DNA of 64,000 nucleotides from Anaerolineae bacterium (GCA_022823165.1 JAJDXR010000052.1:1-64000), one strand, 5' to 3'; counted from the first letter of the stretch, positions 1 through 9,101 are shown. Translations and numbers: made by a program. Notes: generated by a model not told the origin, from the sequence alone.

Positions 1-668
1 CCAGCACGCCGATTCCGACAGATACTCCCGTGCCAACCAATACGCCAATAGCGCCGACGGCTACACCCGTGTCGAGCTTGATTCAGACCTTGATTAGCTA
101 TACGCAGGAGAATTACGGCGATGCCCATGTCGAGCGCTGGACGCGGGCATTGGCGGCGCTGGGGCATGGCAGCCACACTAACCCGATGACCCTGCAAGAG
201 GCGAAAGATATGGCGGATACTTACAGTCGCAGCCGCTGGCAGCCGGTGGTGGACGCGCTGGAGAACTTGCAGCCGGTGCCCACGGATACGCCTGTGCCGA
301 CAGCTACGCCGCTGCCGACGAACACGCCAATTCCAACAGCGACCAACACGCCCGTCCCGACGAATACGCCCGTTCCAACAAACACGCCACTGCCTACGGA
401 CACGCCAGTGCCGCCGCCAACGGATACGCCTGCGCCAACAGCCTACACCGTGCCGCAGAGCCTCATCGACACCTTGATCGGCTACCAGGGGCAGACGCAG
501 CATGGCGATGCCCACGTCACGCGCTGGACGCGAGCATTGGCGGCGCTGGGGCATGGCAGCCACGCCAACCCGATGACGCTGGACGAGGCGAAGGACATGG
601 CTGATCAGTTCATGCGCTCGCGCTGGCAGCCGGTGGTGGACGCGCTGGAGAAGCTGGCGGGCAATTAG
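1..668 (+). CDS. C-terminal part of a Thr/Pro-linker repeat surface protein (partial)
   Basis: The frame is open at the left edge (first full codon at base 3) and ends at TAG 666-668, so only the tail of a larger protein is present. It alternates Thr/Pro-rich linkers (NTPVPT-type repeats, typical extracellular spacers in Chloroflexota) with two copies of a module of about 65 residues, near bases 75-270 and 453-660. The copies share GDAHV, RWTRALAALGHG, NPMTL, EAKDMAD and RSRWQPVVDALE almost unchanged. I recall similar AHV-RW-RVL / EAQ-YAD-RW-PVVEAL modules in secreted bacterial multidomain proteins but know no function for them. A surface or secreted role is inferred from the linkers. The GTG at 30 is not a credible start because the frame continues upstream with the same repeat. 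Confidence 0.75.
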   Translation, partial: STPIPTDTPVPTNTPIAPTATPVSSLIQTLISYTQENYGDAHVERWTRALAALGHGSHTNPMTLQEAKDMADTYSRSRWQPVVDALENLQPVPTDTPVPTATPLPTNTPIPTATNTPVPTNTPVPTNTPLPTDTPVPPPTDTPAPTAYTVPQSLIDTLIGYQGQTQHGDAHVTRWTRALAALGHGSHANPMTLDEAKDMADQFMRSRWQPVVDALEKLAGN

Positions 669-741
669 CCAGGCTGGGTTTCAGGCCGGCGAGCCAACCA
701 AGGCGCGCCCACATAATTGCCATACAAGAAATGCTGGCAGA

Positions 742-766
742 GGGTCAGCTAGCGGCTGACCCTTTT
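742..766 (+). terminator. Rho-independent terminator after the surface-protein gene
   Basis: GGGTCAGC (742-749) and GCTGACCC (755-762) form a perfect 8-bp stem with a five-base loop, followed by TTTT. It lies about 75 bases after the stop at 668 and closes the left-edge transcription unit. Confidence 0.75.
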
Positions 767-878
767 AGATTTCGACGCGAATGTGGATAGGGGACTGCGA
801 CTGAATTTGATCGCAAGACCCACTTGGAAGTACTTCTGCGCGAGCGGTGAAAGATCATTTTGAGGCGATAACTCCGGC

Positions 879-2111
879 TCAGGGCCGCGGATAACTGATC
901 GCCAGCATGCCTTCGATATCCAGGGGGTCGACGCCGTATTTCGCCTTCTCTTCGGCGCGGAGCCGGGCTTCCGATTCCAACTCGCCCTCCAATGGCAGGT
1001 TCAGCCGGCGTCCCGCTTGCAGCGCCGATTCACGGGTGGCCACCTCCATCATCATCGCCATCAGCGCGTCTTCGTCGCTGTATTCGGACTCGCGCAGGCC
1101 GCGGATAGTCTCGGCGAAGTCGACGATATGGCTGATGACGGCGGCGCTGTAATAATTGCGCCGATGGTAGGCATCCGCGCCCAGCCGGTAGGGATTGCGG
1201 TATTCGATGCGGCCGGTCGGCAAGTCGACATGCGATGACAGCCAGTCGCGCCCGTCGCCGACATGAACGATGGGGTAGCTCAGGTCGTGGCGTCCGCCGC
1301 CATGCCGCAGCGCTTCGTCGCTGCAGTAGCGTACTTCGCCCACGCCGGCCCAGCCCGCTGCCGCTTGCTGCGCGATGGCGCCGCGCGCGCCCGCCAGCTC
1401 GGTATAGCCGGGCCGCGGATAGCGCCCCAGCATGCTCTTGATATTGCCGGCGTGGTCGATGACCAGCGCATCCTCCGGGAACCAGTAGAAATGCGCCCGG
1501 TACTTCTCCGATTCGTGATAACGGTGCGCCAGCTGATAATGGCCAGCGGTGGGCATGCTATGCGAAATGGCTTGCGCGGCGGTGGGGCGCGCGCCGAAGA
1601 AATGGATCCAGCGCGAATTATTGTGGTAGCCGGTATGGTCGTGCCAGCAAGTCAGGCGCTTGACGGGACCAATGAAACCGTCAGCTGTGATGAGCTTCAT
1701 CATGCGGTCGAAGGGGAAGCGGAAGAAATTCTCGGCGATGCGCAAAATCGCCTGGCTGCCGCGCGCCGCCTGAACCATCTCCTGCGCTTGCAGCAGCAGC
1801 GTACACATGCTGGTCTCGACGTTGACGTGGATGTCATGCGACAGCAGTGTGCAGCAAATCGAATGGTGCGAGGGGATGGGGCTGACGACGAAAGCCGCTT
1901 CCATCGGCCGCGCCGCGATCAACGCCTTTAGGTCGTAGAAAGCTGGTACGCCGATCGATTCGGCGAAGGCATCGGCCGATTCACGCACGGGGTCGCAGAC
2001 GGCCACGATCTCCACCCAGGGTTTGAGCGCCTCAAATAACGGTCGATAAGTCGTCTTGGAGCGGTTGCCCGTGCCGATGAGCGCCACGCGCAGGGGGTCA
2101 GCTAGTGCCAT
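879..2111 (-). CDS. Gfo/Idh/MocA-family oxidoreductase, atypical catalytic motif
   Basis: A 410-residue NAD(P)-dependent dehydrogenase-type protein. The N-terminal Rossmann fold is clear (VALIGTGNRSKTTYRPLF, then a VAVCDP strand end). The usual EKP motif, whose lysine is catalytic, reads VETSMCT here, so that lysine is absent and the enzyme may be divergent or use another acid/base. The C-terminal part has the long alpha/beta domain of the family. It starts one base after the stop of the oligogalacturonate-lyase-like gene and is the last gene of the minus-strand sugar-acid operon. A role in oxidising or epimerising a sugar or sugar acid is inferred from context; the substrate is unknown. Confidence 0.82.
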   Translation of the reverse strand: MALADPLRVALIGTGNRSKTTYRPLFEALKPWVEIVAVCDPVRESADAFAESIGVPAFYDLKALIAARPMEAAFVVSPIPSHHSICCTLLSHDIHVNVETSMCTLLLQAQEMVQAARGSQAILRIAENFFRFPFDRMMKLITADGFIGPVKRLTCWHDHTGYHNNSRWIHFFGARPTAAQAISHSMPTAGHYQLAHRYHESEKYRAHFYWFPEDALVIDHAGNIKSMLGRYPRPGYTELAGARGAIAQQAAAGWAGVGEVRYCSDEALRHGGGRHDLSYPIVHVGDGRDWLSSHVDLPTGRIEYRNPYRLGADAYHRRNYYSAAVISHIVDFAETIRGLRESEYSDEDALMAMMMEVATRESALQAGRRLNLPLEGELESEARLRAEEKAKYGVDPLDIEGMLAISYPRP

Positions 2112-2112
2112 T

Positions 2113-3228
2113 TTACAGCCTTTCCAGGAGTTCTTGCGGTATTTCAGCTTCGTAAACTTGCGCCCAGCCGCCGCAGTCGCTGGTGAAAACCACAGTCCGG
2201 CTGTCGGGCGAAAACGAGGGATGCGGGTGTGTATGCTGCGGCGCGTTGACTTTTATGGGCCCGTTTTCGTAGGGGAAGGGCCCGCCCCAATGCGCGCCCT
2301 GATTGCTGGCGCCCGGCCAGCAGAGCGCCACTGGCTCGCCGACCCCGTCCAGCGGATCGAAGAGCTGCAGGCCGATATCGGGGAAATTGGTATCCGCCAC
2401 CATCAGCGCGCCGGCGGGATTGCAGATGGCGTGCCAGGCGTTGAACGAGGTCACGCGTCGTTCCGCGCCCGTGTCTACATGAATGGCGCGGATGCCTTTG
2501 GGCCAGTCGACGAAAGCCAGCTCGCGCCGCCCGGGGATCCAAACCTCATGCGTGATCCATTCGCCGGGTCCGCGCTGATACAGCCGCCGGTTGCCGCTGC
2601 CATCGCGCTTGATGACCCAGACACGGTCTTTTAACGGGCCGGCGTAATAGAGCAGGTTATTGTCATCGGGGCAGAACATCAGATGAGCGATGGTGTCCCG
2701 CTGCAAAATCACCTCGCAGTCGCCGCTGCCGGCGTCGATGACAGCCAAATGCGCTTGATCGCCGATACTGAAGCGCAGCGCCCAATAGCGGTCGTCGAAG
2801 CTCAGCGCGGTGGTACCCATGGCATCGGCCACCATGCCGCGCTCGCGCAGCCGGATCTCGCCCAGTTGGCTGAACTCGACCAGTTGCTCTTCGCGCTGCG
2901 TCTCGGTATCGACGCGGAAGCCGCCGGCGCCAGCGGTGTAATAGACATAACGCCCGTCATGCGAAGGATAAATCGAATATTCGGCTAAGCCCTCGCGCTC
3001 GGTCAACTGCACGATGCCGCCGCTCTCGCGATCTTCGGCGTAGAGCTCGGGGACTCCGCTGCGATGCGAGACGAAGATCAGCCGCGCCATAGTGTCATCG
3101 TAAGCCGGCACGAAGAAAAAGGGATGGTGATGAATCGACGCGTGATCGGTCACCTGCCGGATGCGGGCGCCAGTCGCCGCGTCTGTGAAATCGCGCGCCT
3201 CGGACGGATATACGCTGCCGGCCGCCAT
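2113..3228 (-). CDS. Oligogalacturonate-lyase-like beta-propeller protein
   Basis: Resembles intracellular oligogalacturonate lyases (PL22), which cleave short galacturonides by beta-elimination on a seven-bladed propeller with a bound metal. TolB/WD-like blade motifs recur (LIFVSHRSGVPELYA, AEYSIYPSHDGRYVYYT, FSPDSRTVVFTSD). APQHTHPHPSF matches the Q-x-x-H-x-H metal site of the family, and SFNAWHAICN offers the additional histidine. The open frame reaches 3309, but the ATG at 3226-3228 gives the normal family length (371 residues), begins just before the first conserved segment and has AGGA upstream; the upstream 27 residues look random. No signal peptide, so it is cytoplasmic. It lies next to sugar-acid enzymes, supporting a pectin-fragment role. 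Confidence 0.78.
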   Translation of the reverse strand: MAAGSVYPSEARDFTDAATGARIRQVTDHASIHHHPFFFVPAYDDTMARLIFVSHRSGVPELYAEDRESGGIVQLTEREGLAEYSIYPSHDGRYVYYTAGAGGFRVDTETQREEQLVEFSQLGEIRLRERGMVADAMGTTALSFDDRYWALRFSIGDQAHLAVIDAGSGDCEVILQRDTIAHLMFCPDDNNLLYYAGPLKDRVWVIKRDGSGNRRLYQRGPGEWITHEVWIPGRRELAFVDWPKGIRAIHVDTGAERRVTSFNAWHAICNPAGALMVADTNFPDIGLQLFDPLDGVGEPVALCWPGASNQGAHWGGPFPYENGPIKVNAPQHTHPHPSFSPDSRTVVFTSDCGGWAQVYEAEIPQELLERL

Positions 3229-3316
3229 TAAAGTTCTCGTCCTGCTATGTTGCGATTGCCGATGCGATTCATGCAATCCCCCTGGTTCGCCAGCCGAATC
3301 CGCCGCCACCGAGTGG

Positions 3317-4270
3317 CTAGCTCAGCGCCCGTTCCATAACCGGGAAGCCGGCCGCGGTGAGTTCGCCGGCGATGCGCTCCACCTCATCGGGCGGCAGCGG
3401 GCGAATGGGCCGGCGCATGCGCATGGACGGGAACTTGCCCAGCAGGGTCATGGCGCATTTCATCCGCTGATGGGCGTCGCTGGAGGGCTCGCCGAAGCGG
3501 TAGACGATCTGCGAGAGCGGGCGCACCTTGCTCTGGATGTGATTGGCTTCTTCCAGGTCGCCGCTGAGAGCCGCGCGCACCAGCCCCGTGATCAGCTCGG
3601 GCACGAAGCCGGCGAAACCCACCAGCGCGCCGTCCGCGCCGTCCAGCAGGGTCACCAGCAGGTATTCGTCCAGGCAGCTGATGATGCTGACGTCTGGCGC
3701 CGCCGCTTTGAGATTGCGATAATCGTATGCCCAGCGAGACATCTCGCGCGTGCCCATCTTTATGCTGACGACGCGGTCAATCTTGACCATCTCCAGCATT
3801 TCGGCCAGGCTGTAGCCGGCTTTGGTCCAGGCTGGGTATTGATGCACGATAATGTCGATGTCGGCGCCTTCGGCCACATCCTGGAAGAAGCCCACGGCTG
3901 TTTCGCTGGTGCGGCCGAAGCGCAGCCAGTGGTGCGGCGGCATCAGCAGAATGCCGTCAGCGCCGACGTCTTTGGCCGCCGTCGCCTGGGCGATGGCCTC
4001 ATCGCTGCCCTCGGCGCAGACGCCCGAGACTACCTTGACCTTGTGGCCGACTTCGTCGGCGATAATCTCGGTGACGCGGGCCCGCTCATGATTGCGCAGG
4101 GACATGACCTCGCCGGTATGTCCATTGCAGACCAAGCCGGTGACGCCATCCACCGACGCCAGGTATCGCGCGTATTCGCGCAAGCCGATTTCGTCGATGC
4201 TGTCATCGTCGTTAAAGGGGCAGAGTGTCGCCGGCAATACACCCGTCCATGGTTTATCGAACATGCTCAT
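3317..4270 (-). CDS. DapA/NAL-superfamily aldolase or dehydratase
   Basis: A 317-residue TIM-barrel enzyme of the dihydrodipicolinate synthase / N-acetylneuraminate lyase superfamily, which acts on pyruvate-type substrates through a Schiff base. The Schiff-base lysine is K171 (VVSIKMGTREM) and the catalytic tyrosine Y145 (VHQYPAW). The carboxylate-binding loop is present as CNGHTGE near residues 48-54. It starts 21 bases after the dehydratase gene, in the same operon. With an acid-sugar dehydratase beside it, the natural role is cleavage or dehydration of a 2-keto-3-deoxy sugar acid (KDG- or KDGlucarate-type) rather than lysine synthesis; this is inference. AAGGAGAGG precedes the two adjacent ATGs (codons 1 and 3). 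Confidence 0.85.
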   Translation of the reverse strand: MSMFDKPWTGVLPATLCPFNDDDSIDEIGLREYARYLASVDGVTGLVCNGHTGEVMSLRNHERARVTEIIADEVGHKVKVVSGVCAEGSDEAIAQATAAKDVGADGILLMPPHHWLRFGRTSETAVGFFQDVAEGADIDIIVHQYPAWTKAGYSLAEMLEMVKIDRVVSIKMGTREMSRWAYDYRNLKAAAPDVSIISCLDEYLLVTLLDGADGALVGFAGFVPELITGLVRAALSGDLEEANHIQSKVRPLSQIVYRFGEPSSDAHQRMKCAMTLLGKFPSMRMRRPIRPLPPDEVERIAGELTAAGFPVMERALS

Positions 4271-4291
4271 TCCTCTCCTTACCCTTCGTAT

Positions 4292-5398
4292 TTACGTAAT
4301 CCGGTACCGTTCCAAAAAATCGTAATTCGGCGTGACGCCCAAGCCGGGCCGGTCAGGCACGGTCAGGCAGCCGTCCGCATCCAAAGTCAGCTTCTCTTCA
4401 AAAATATGCCCGCGATTGACGTCGACCGACTCGCGGTAGAACTCGACTATCAGCCCGTTGCTGATGGCGCCCACCAAATGCAGATGCACTTCCTGATCGC
4501 CATGCGGCGCGATGTGCAGCTCGTGGGCCGCCGCCAGTGCCGCGACATTCATGAATTCGGTGATGCCGCCCAGGACCTGCGCATCGGCGTTGTAGATCGC
4601 GGCGGCGTCATGGGCGATGAGATCGCGGAAGCCGTAGCGCGTATATTCGTTCTCGCCGGTGGCGATGGGGATGGAAGTGGAGCGAGCCAGCAGGCTGTGC
4701 CCGCGATAATCATCGGGGGCCAGCGGCTCCTCAAACCAGAAGATATCGTAAGGCTCCATGCGTTCGGCGATCTGAATGGCTTCGCGCAGGCTGTAAGCGC
4801 AGTTGGCGTCGACCATCAGCTTGACCCCGTCGCCGACCGTCTCGCGCGCGACGCGGACGCGTTCGATATCTTCGCGTATAGACGCCCCGCCGATCTTCAT
4901 CTTGACCGCTTTAGCGCCCAGCTCGAGGTTGGCTTGCATTTCCGCCGCCAAACCGGCTAGCCCCTTGCCTTCTTCGTAATAGCCGCCGGCGATATAGGCG
5001 GGTACGCGGTCGCGGAAGCCGCCCAGCAGCTTGTGCGCTGACTTGCCGGTCGCCTTGCCCATCAGATCCCAGAGCGCGATATCAATGGCGCTGATGAAAC
5101 GGGTGGTGATGCCGCGCCGCCCCACCAGCTTCGGTAGCCAGAGCGCGTGCCAGATGCGGCGGTAATTGAAGGGGTCTTGACCGATGAGCAGCGGCTTGAA
5201 ATGCTCCAGCAAGCCCTGAGCGACCAGCGCCATGCCGGCGGTCTGCGGCTTATGCGCCCAGCCCAGGCCGATGTGGCCGTCGTCGCTATGGATCTGAACC
5301 AGGTTGAGCCCGCTGTGCGTATAGGTGTGCATGCCGTTGCGGATGGGCGCGCCCCGCTCCCAGCGGTATTGCAGCAGTTGAATGTCTGTAATCTTCAT
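4292..5398 (-). CDS. Enolase-superfamily acid-sugar dehydratase (MR/MLE family)
   Basis: A 368-residue mandelate racemase / muconate lactonizing family enzyme. An N-terminal capping domain is followed by a modified TIM barrel. Catalytic features are visible: K166-x-K168 (AVKMKIGG), metal ligands D197 (MVDANC), E223 (FEEP) and E249 (TGENE), then the NADAQ segment and H299 (IAPHG). This pattern fits Mg2+-dependent dehydration of a sugar acid such as a rhamnonate, galactarate or similar; the exact substrate cannot be read from sequence. It lies eight bases after the DppC-like gene and just before the DapA-like gene, so dehydratase and aldolase probably act in sequence. Confidence 0.87.
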   Translation of the reverse strand: MKITDIQLLQYRWERGAPIRNGMHTYTHSGLNLVQIHSDDGHIGLGWAHKPQTAGMALVAQGLLEHFKPLLIGQDPFNYRRIWHALWLPKLVGRRGITTRFISAIDIALWDLMGKATGKSAHKLLGGFRDRVPAYIAGGYYEEGKGLAGLAAEMQANLELGAKAVKMKIGGASIREDIERVRVARETVGDGVKLMVDANCAYSLREAIQIAERMEPYDIFWFEEPLAPDDYRGHSLLARSTSIPIATGENEYTRYGFRDLIAHDAAAIYNADAQVLGGITEFMNVAALAAAHELHIAPHGDQEVHLHLVGAISNGLIVEFYRESVDVNRGHIFEEKLTLDADGCLTVPDRPGLGVTPNYDFLERYRIT

Positions 5399-5406
5399 CG
5401 GGACCT

Positions 5407-6390
5407 TTAGCTGTTGCGGCGCGGGTCAAGCGCGTCATTCAAGCCATCGCCCAAAAAGACAAAAGCCACCTGCACAATACCGATGGTAACCGCCGGAATC
5501 AGCATCAAATGCGGGAAGATCTGCCAATATCGCAGGCCCTCTTGCAGCATTGATCCCCAACTGGCGTTGGGCGGCTGTATCCCGATGCCGAGGAAACTCA
5601 AGCTGGCTTCCAGCAAGATGGCGCCGCCCATGCCCGCCGTGACGGCGACTACCAGCGGGCCCATCGCGTTGGGAATAACGTGGCGCCCCATGATATGCCT
5701 TTCGCTGGCGCCAAGCGCGCGCGCCGCCAAGACATAATCTTCCTCGCCGATGCTTAAGACCTGCCCGCGAATCAGACGCGCCAAGCCTGGCCAGCCTATC
5801 AAAGCCAGAGCGCTGAAAACCAACACATAGTCCAGCCAAAGTGTGTTCAGATAAAAGGAATTGCGCGTTTGCTCGTAGAGCGCGTCAAACCAATTGATGA
5901 TGGGGCGGCGCAGGGTGGTATTGATCAAGATCACCAGCAGCAAGCCCGGCATGGCTTGAATCAGATCGCTGATCCACATTAGGAATTCATCGGTTCTGCC
6001 GCCGCGGATGCCCGCCCAGCCGCCGACCAATACGCCGATGACCAAACTGATGATGGTTGTGAAGAAAGCGACCAAAGCCGCCGTGCGCGCCCCATGCAGC
6101 ATGCGGCTGAGGATGTCCCGCCCCAAGTCGTCCACACCCAGCAGATGCTCGGCGCTGGAACCCTGGAAGGCTTTTACGATATTCTGCTCAAGGAAGTCGT
6201 AAGGCGCGATATGAGGACCAATCAGCGCCAAAATCAGGAAAAGCGCGATCACCACCAGACCGGCGACCGCCAGCCAATTCTTGCGAAAACGCCGCGCCGC
6301 GTCTTGCCACAAGTTGCGCTGGGCACCGGCATAAATGCTGCCATCGTCGGCGATTCGCGCTACCTGCGCCTCAGGCTTCGCCGCGCTCAT
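5407..6390 (-). CDS. ABC transporter permease, DppC/OppC type
   Basis: A 327-residue inner-membrane permease of a family 5 (peptide/opine/oligosaccharide) importer. An N-terminal cytoplasmic stretch precedes a first membrane helix (WLAVAGLVVIALFLILALI), followed by the DppC-type N-terminal domain and the permease core, with the EAA loop at about EEDYVLAARALGASERHIM and a GADLDPRRN-like end (NDALDPRRNS). Its ATG overlaps the stop of the preceding permease by four bases, a typical translational coupling. No ATPase genes lie in this operon, so the ATP-binding subunits must be encoded elsewhere. Confidence 0.92.
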   Translation of the reverse strand: MSAAKPEAQVARIADDGSIYAGAQRNLWQDAARRFRKNWLAVAGLVVIALFLILALIGPHIAPYDFLEQNIVKAFQGSSAEHLLGVDDLGRDILSRMLHGARTAALVAFFTTIISLVIGVLVGGWAGIRGGRTDEFLMWISDLIQAMPGLLLVILINTTLRRPIINWFDALYEQTRNSFYLNTLWLDYVLVFSALALIGWPGLARLIRGQVLSIGEEDYVLAARALGASERHIMGRHVIPNAMGPLVVAVTAGMGGAILLEASLSFLGIGIQPPNASWGSMLQEGLRYWQIFPHLMLIPAVTIGIVQVAFVFLGDGLNDALDPRRNS

Positions 6391-7337
6391 TGCACTCTCA
6401 CACGGGGATCGAGAATCGGATAAATCATGTCAACCAGGAAGTTGCTGACGAAGATGATCAAGGTGCCCACCACCGCCACCGCCATGATGATGGGATAATC
6501 GACCGTGCGAATGCCCTCGATGGTTAGCAGGCCGAAACCGGGGATATTGTAGATGAGTTCAACAAAGAGGGAGCCGTTGATGAGGGCGATCATAATCAAG
6601 CCCAGGGTGGTAATCACCGGCGTCATCACCGGGCGCAGCATGTGCCGCAAGATGATTCTGGACTCCGACACGCCTTTGGCGCGGGCGGTGGTGATGTATT
6701 GCTGGCTCTTGACTTCCAGCATTGCCGAGCGAGTCTGTCTCACGATGCCGGGCAGCGGGCCGATGGCAATGACGGCGACCGGCAAAGCGGCGTCTATATG
6801 AAACAGACCATTCCAGCCGTAGGGCACATCAATCCATTTCAATATGAGAACCAGCAATAAGAGCAGCATGGGACCAATGACGAATATCGGAATTGACGTT
6901 ACAAAAAGTACGCTGGTGATAATGAGACGATCAAGCCAGCGATTGTGATAAAGCGCGGCGACAACCCCCAAAGTAACGCCGACCACAGCGGCGATTAACG
7001 TCGCGGCAAAGCCTAACTGCATGGATATCGGCAGGCGGAATTGGACGATTTCCAGCACCGGGCGATCAACTTGCAGGCGAATCGAGCGCCCCCAGTCGCC
7101 TTGCAGCAGATGGCTGATATAATTGCTGAATTGCACTAGGAAGGGTTCGTCCAGGCCGTACTTCGCCCGCAGCGCCCGCATCACCGCTTCGTCTTCGGTA
7201 TCGAAATCCTCGCCCTGAATAAACATCATGCGGATGGGGTCGCCGGCGCCGTAATACATCATGGCGTAAGTGACGAAGAGGATGAGCATCAGCCCAACCG
7301 ACCAGCGCAAAAGGCGTATGAACAAAAAAGATGCCAT
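6387..7337 (-). CDS. ABC transporter permease, DppB/OppB type
   Basis: A 316-residue membrane permease. The DppB-type N-terminal domain (FLFIRLLRWSVGLMLILFVTYAMMYY) is followed by about five further helices and an EAA-type loop (QQYITTARAKGVSESRIILRHMLR). It ends with DPRVRVQ as in the family. It pairs with the downstream DppC-like permease (four-base overlap) and is separated from its binding-protein gene by 147 bases carrying a double GC-rich hairpin, probably reducing permease expression relative to the binding protein. Confidence 0.92.
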   Translation of the reverse strand: MASFLFIRLLRWSVGLMLILFVTYAMMYYGAGDPIRMMFIQGEDFDTEDEAVMRALRAKYGLDEPFLVQFSNYISHLLQGDWGRSIRLQVDRPVLEIVQFRLPISMQLGFAATLIAAVVGVTLGVVAALYHNRWLDRLIITSVLFVTSIPIFVIGPMLLLLLVLILKWIDVPYGWNGLFHIDAALPVAVIAIGPLPGIVRQTRSAMLEVKSQQYITTARAKGVSESRIILRHMLRPVMTPVITTLGLIMIALINGSLFVELIYNIPGFGLLTIEGIRTVDYPIIMAVAVVGTLIIFVSNFLVDMIYPILDPRVRVQ

Positions 7338-7383
7338 TTCGCCTCTGTTAATCTCCCGCCATCTTATTATCTAGTATATGCGT

Positions 7384-7457
7384 GTAGGGGCGAGCCGGTG
7401 GCTCGCCCGCATTTCAGATAGCGGCTGCCGGTGGGCGACTCGCCGAGTCGCCCCTAC
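7384..7457. repeat. Family A hairpin doublet between binding-protein and permease genes
   Basis: Outer GTAGGGG (7384-7390) and CCCCTAC (7451-7457) are inverted. Inside are two separate 9-bp perfect hairpins: GGGCGAGCC/GGCTCGCCC near 7388-7408 and GGGCGACTC/GAGTCGCCC near 7433-7453, each with a three-base loop. The arrangement resembles REP/BIME doublets. It lies after the binding-protein stop (7485) and before the DppB-like start (7337). The same layout recurs at 53683-53752. Confidence 0.85.
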
Positions 7458-7484
7458 AACCTGTACAGAATTGGAGTTTGTCCC

Positions 7485-9101
7485 CTACATCCGCTCGATG
7501 GAAATCTTCCACGGTTCAATGACGCTCACGTCCGGACCACTGTAGTAGTTCTTGACGTGCTCGCGGGCGTTGGCGGTGCGCAAGGGCTTGCCGAAGTGCA
7601 TGATGACATAATCGCCCTCATACTGCGCCTGCGCCTCAAGCGCCAGTTCACAGCGCCGCGGGTCATCCGGCGACAAGGTCAGCGCTTCGTCGATGGCCGC
7701 TTCCAGCGCTTCGTTGTGGTAGCCGCTCAACATGGAGCTGCCAGCGACGGGACCCGCCGAGTGGCCGGCCGCCCACATATAGGTCGCGGCATCGGGGAAG
7801 CGAATGACAACATCGTCGCGGCTCAGGTTGACCTTGTCCAGGTCATCGCCGAAGCTGTTGGGATCCTGCTGGAACTCAACATTCTCGATGCCCAGGTTCT
7901 GGCGCCAGAACTCAATGACCGCTTGCAGCGCGCGGTTGTTGAACTCGTTGCTGCCGCGCGGGGTGACGCGCAATTTGGGCAGATTCTCGGCGCTGCCATA
8001 GCTGGACGCGGCCAAAGCGGCCTGCGCGCCTTCAACATCATAGGGGTAGCCCGTGGCGTCAGGGTTCTGGCAAGTCACGATATCGTCAAGTGTCTGCGTC
8101 GTCATCACGCCACTGCCTTCGATGGGGAAGGCGGCTTGGAAGACGGCGTTCCAATCGACCGACTTGATCAGCGCTTCGCGGACTTTGGGGTCATTGGTCG
8201 GCTCGCGGCTCGGCTGCATCCAGAAGGTATTGAAGCCGATGGCTTGGAATTGGCGGAAATAGTCCGGCATCTGCGCGCGCAGAACCGAGGGCGCGGCTGC
8301 CAGGCTGGCGTCGATCTGGTCGTTGAGCGCCATCGCGCCCACGATCGTCTGATCGGTAACGAACTGGAAGGTGACCTTATCGAGAATGGGACCATCTTTC
8401 CACCATTCCGGATTCGGCGTCATCTCGGCCTTCTGCCCGTCGGGGTCGAAGCTGGTGAGGATGAAAGGACCGTTGACAATCGGATTGTTCTCCGGCTTCC
8501 AGAATTCGTTGAAGCCATGCTCCAGCACGTCCTCGGCGCGGGCGATCGCCATGTGCGCCGTGGCGATGCGCCAGAAGAATATGGGATCCGGCAGCACCAA
8601 CTCGACCTGAACGGTCGCATCGTCCAGCGCCGACAAGCCGCTGACATCGACGGTCATGGCGTCTTCAGCCGCCGCTTCACGGGCATCGGCGAACCCGGCG
8701 ACGTTGCCCAGGTAGGTGCGTATGCGCCCGACGCTGTTGAGCGGCGCCGCTTGCACTTGCCAGGAGTCGATGACCTGCTGCGCGGTGATGGACGTGCCAT
8801 CGGACCAACGAGCGGCTGGATCAACCGAGAAGGTCCAGACCGTGCTGTCTTCGTTCTGCGACCAGTCGTTGAAATAACCGGTATGCAAGTTTGAATCCAC
8901 GTCAAAGTAGAGCGGCGGTACCGACTGGAAGGTGATCCAGTTCTGCTGATCGCCGCCGGCGGACAAAATCTGGAAGCTGAAATTGGCCACGCCGGACGAA
9001 CCGGTGGCGATTCTCAGCACCTGATCCTGCGCCATGGCGCCCGCCGCGCTTAGCAGCAAGACCAAGGCGACGATGAAAAGGGTAAGTATCTTCTTGGACA
9101 T
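7485..9101 (-). CDS. ABC transporter substrate-binding protein, family 5
   Basis: A 538-residue periplasmic/extracellular binding protein (SBP_bac_5 type). The signal peptide is clear: MSKK, a hydrophobic stretch ILTLFIVALVLLLSAAG, and a likely cut after AMA. Family signatures include the WTFSVDPAARWSDGTSITAQQVIDSW region near residues 90-115 and the repeated lobes ending with a C-terminal LRTANAREHV. It feeds the DppB/DppC permeases. Family members bind peptides, opines or oligosaccharides; next to oligogalacturonate-lyase-like and sugar-acid genes, uptake of pectin-derived oligosaccharides is a reasonable inference. AGGAGG sits five bases before ATG. Confidence 0.92.
   Translation of the reverse strand: MSKKILTLFIVALVLLLSAAGAMAQDQVLRIATGSSGVANFSFQILSAGGDQQNWITFQSVPPLYFDVDSNLHTGYFNDWSQNEDSTVWTFSVDPAARWSDGTSITAQQVIDSWQVQAAPLNSVGRIRTYLGNVAGFADAREAAAEDAMTVDVSGLSALDDATVQVELVLPDPIFFWRIATAHMAIARAEDVLEHGFNEFWKPENNPIVNGPFILTSFDPDGQKAEMTPNPEWWKDGPILDKVTFQFVTDQTIVGAMALNDQIDASLAAAPSVLRAQMPDYFRQFQAIGFNTFWMQPSREPTNDPKVREALIKSVDWNAVFQAAFPIEGSGVMTTQTLDDIVTCQNPDATGYPYDVEGAQAALAASSYGSAENLPKLRVTPRGSNEFNNRALQAVIEFWRQNLGIENVEFQQDPNSFGDDLDKVNLSRDDVVIRFPDAATYMWAAGHSAGPVAGSSMLSGYHNEALEAAIDEALTLSPDDPRRCELALEAQAQYEGDYVIMHFGKPLRTANAREHVKNYYSGPDVSVIEPWKISIERM

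Noticed and set aside
3161..4960. 599-residue plus-strand open frame over three minus-strand genes
   Set aside because: It is antisense to conserved enzymes with intact motifs; the translation has no recognisable domain and follows from high-GC codon bias.
7431..8894. 487-residue plus-strand open frame antisense to the family 5 binding-protein gene
   Set aside because: The minus-strand frame has a signal peptide, ribosome-binding site and family signatures; the antisense frame has none.
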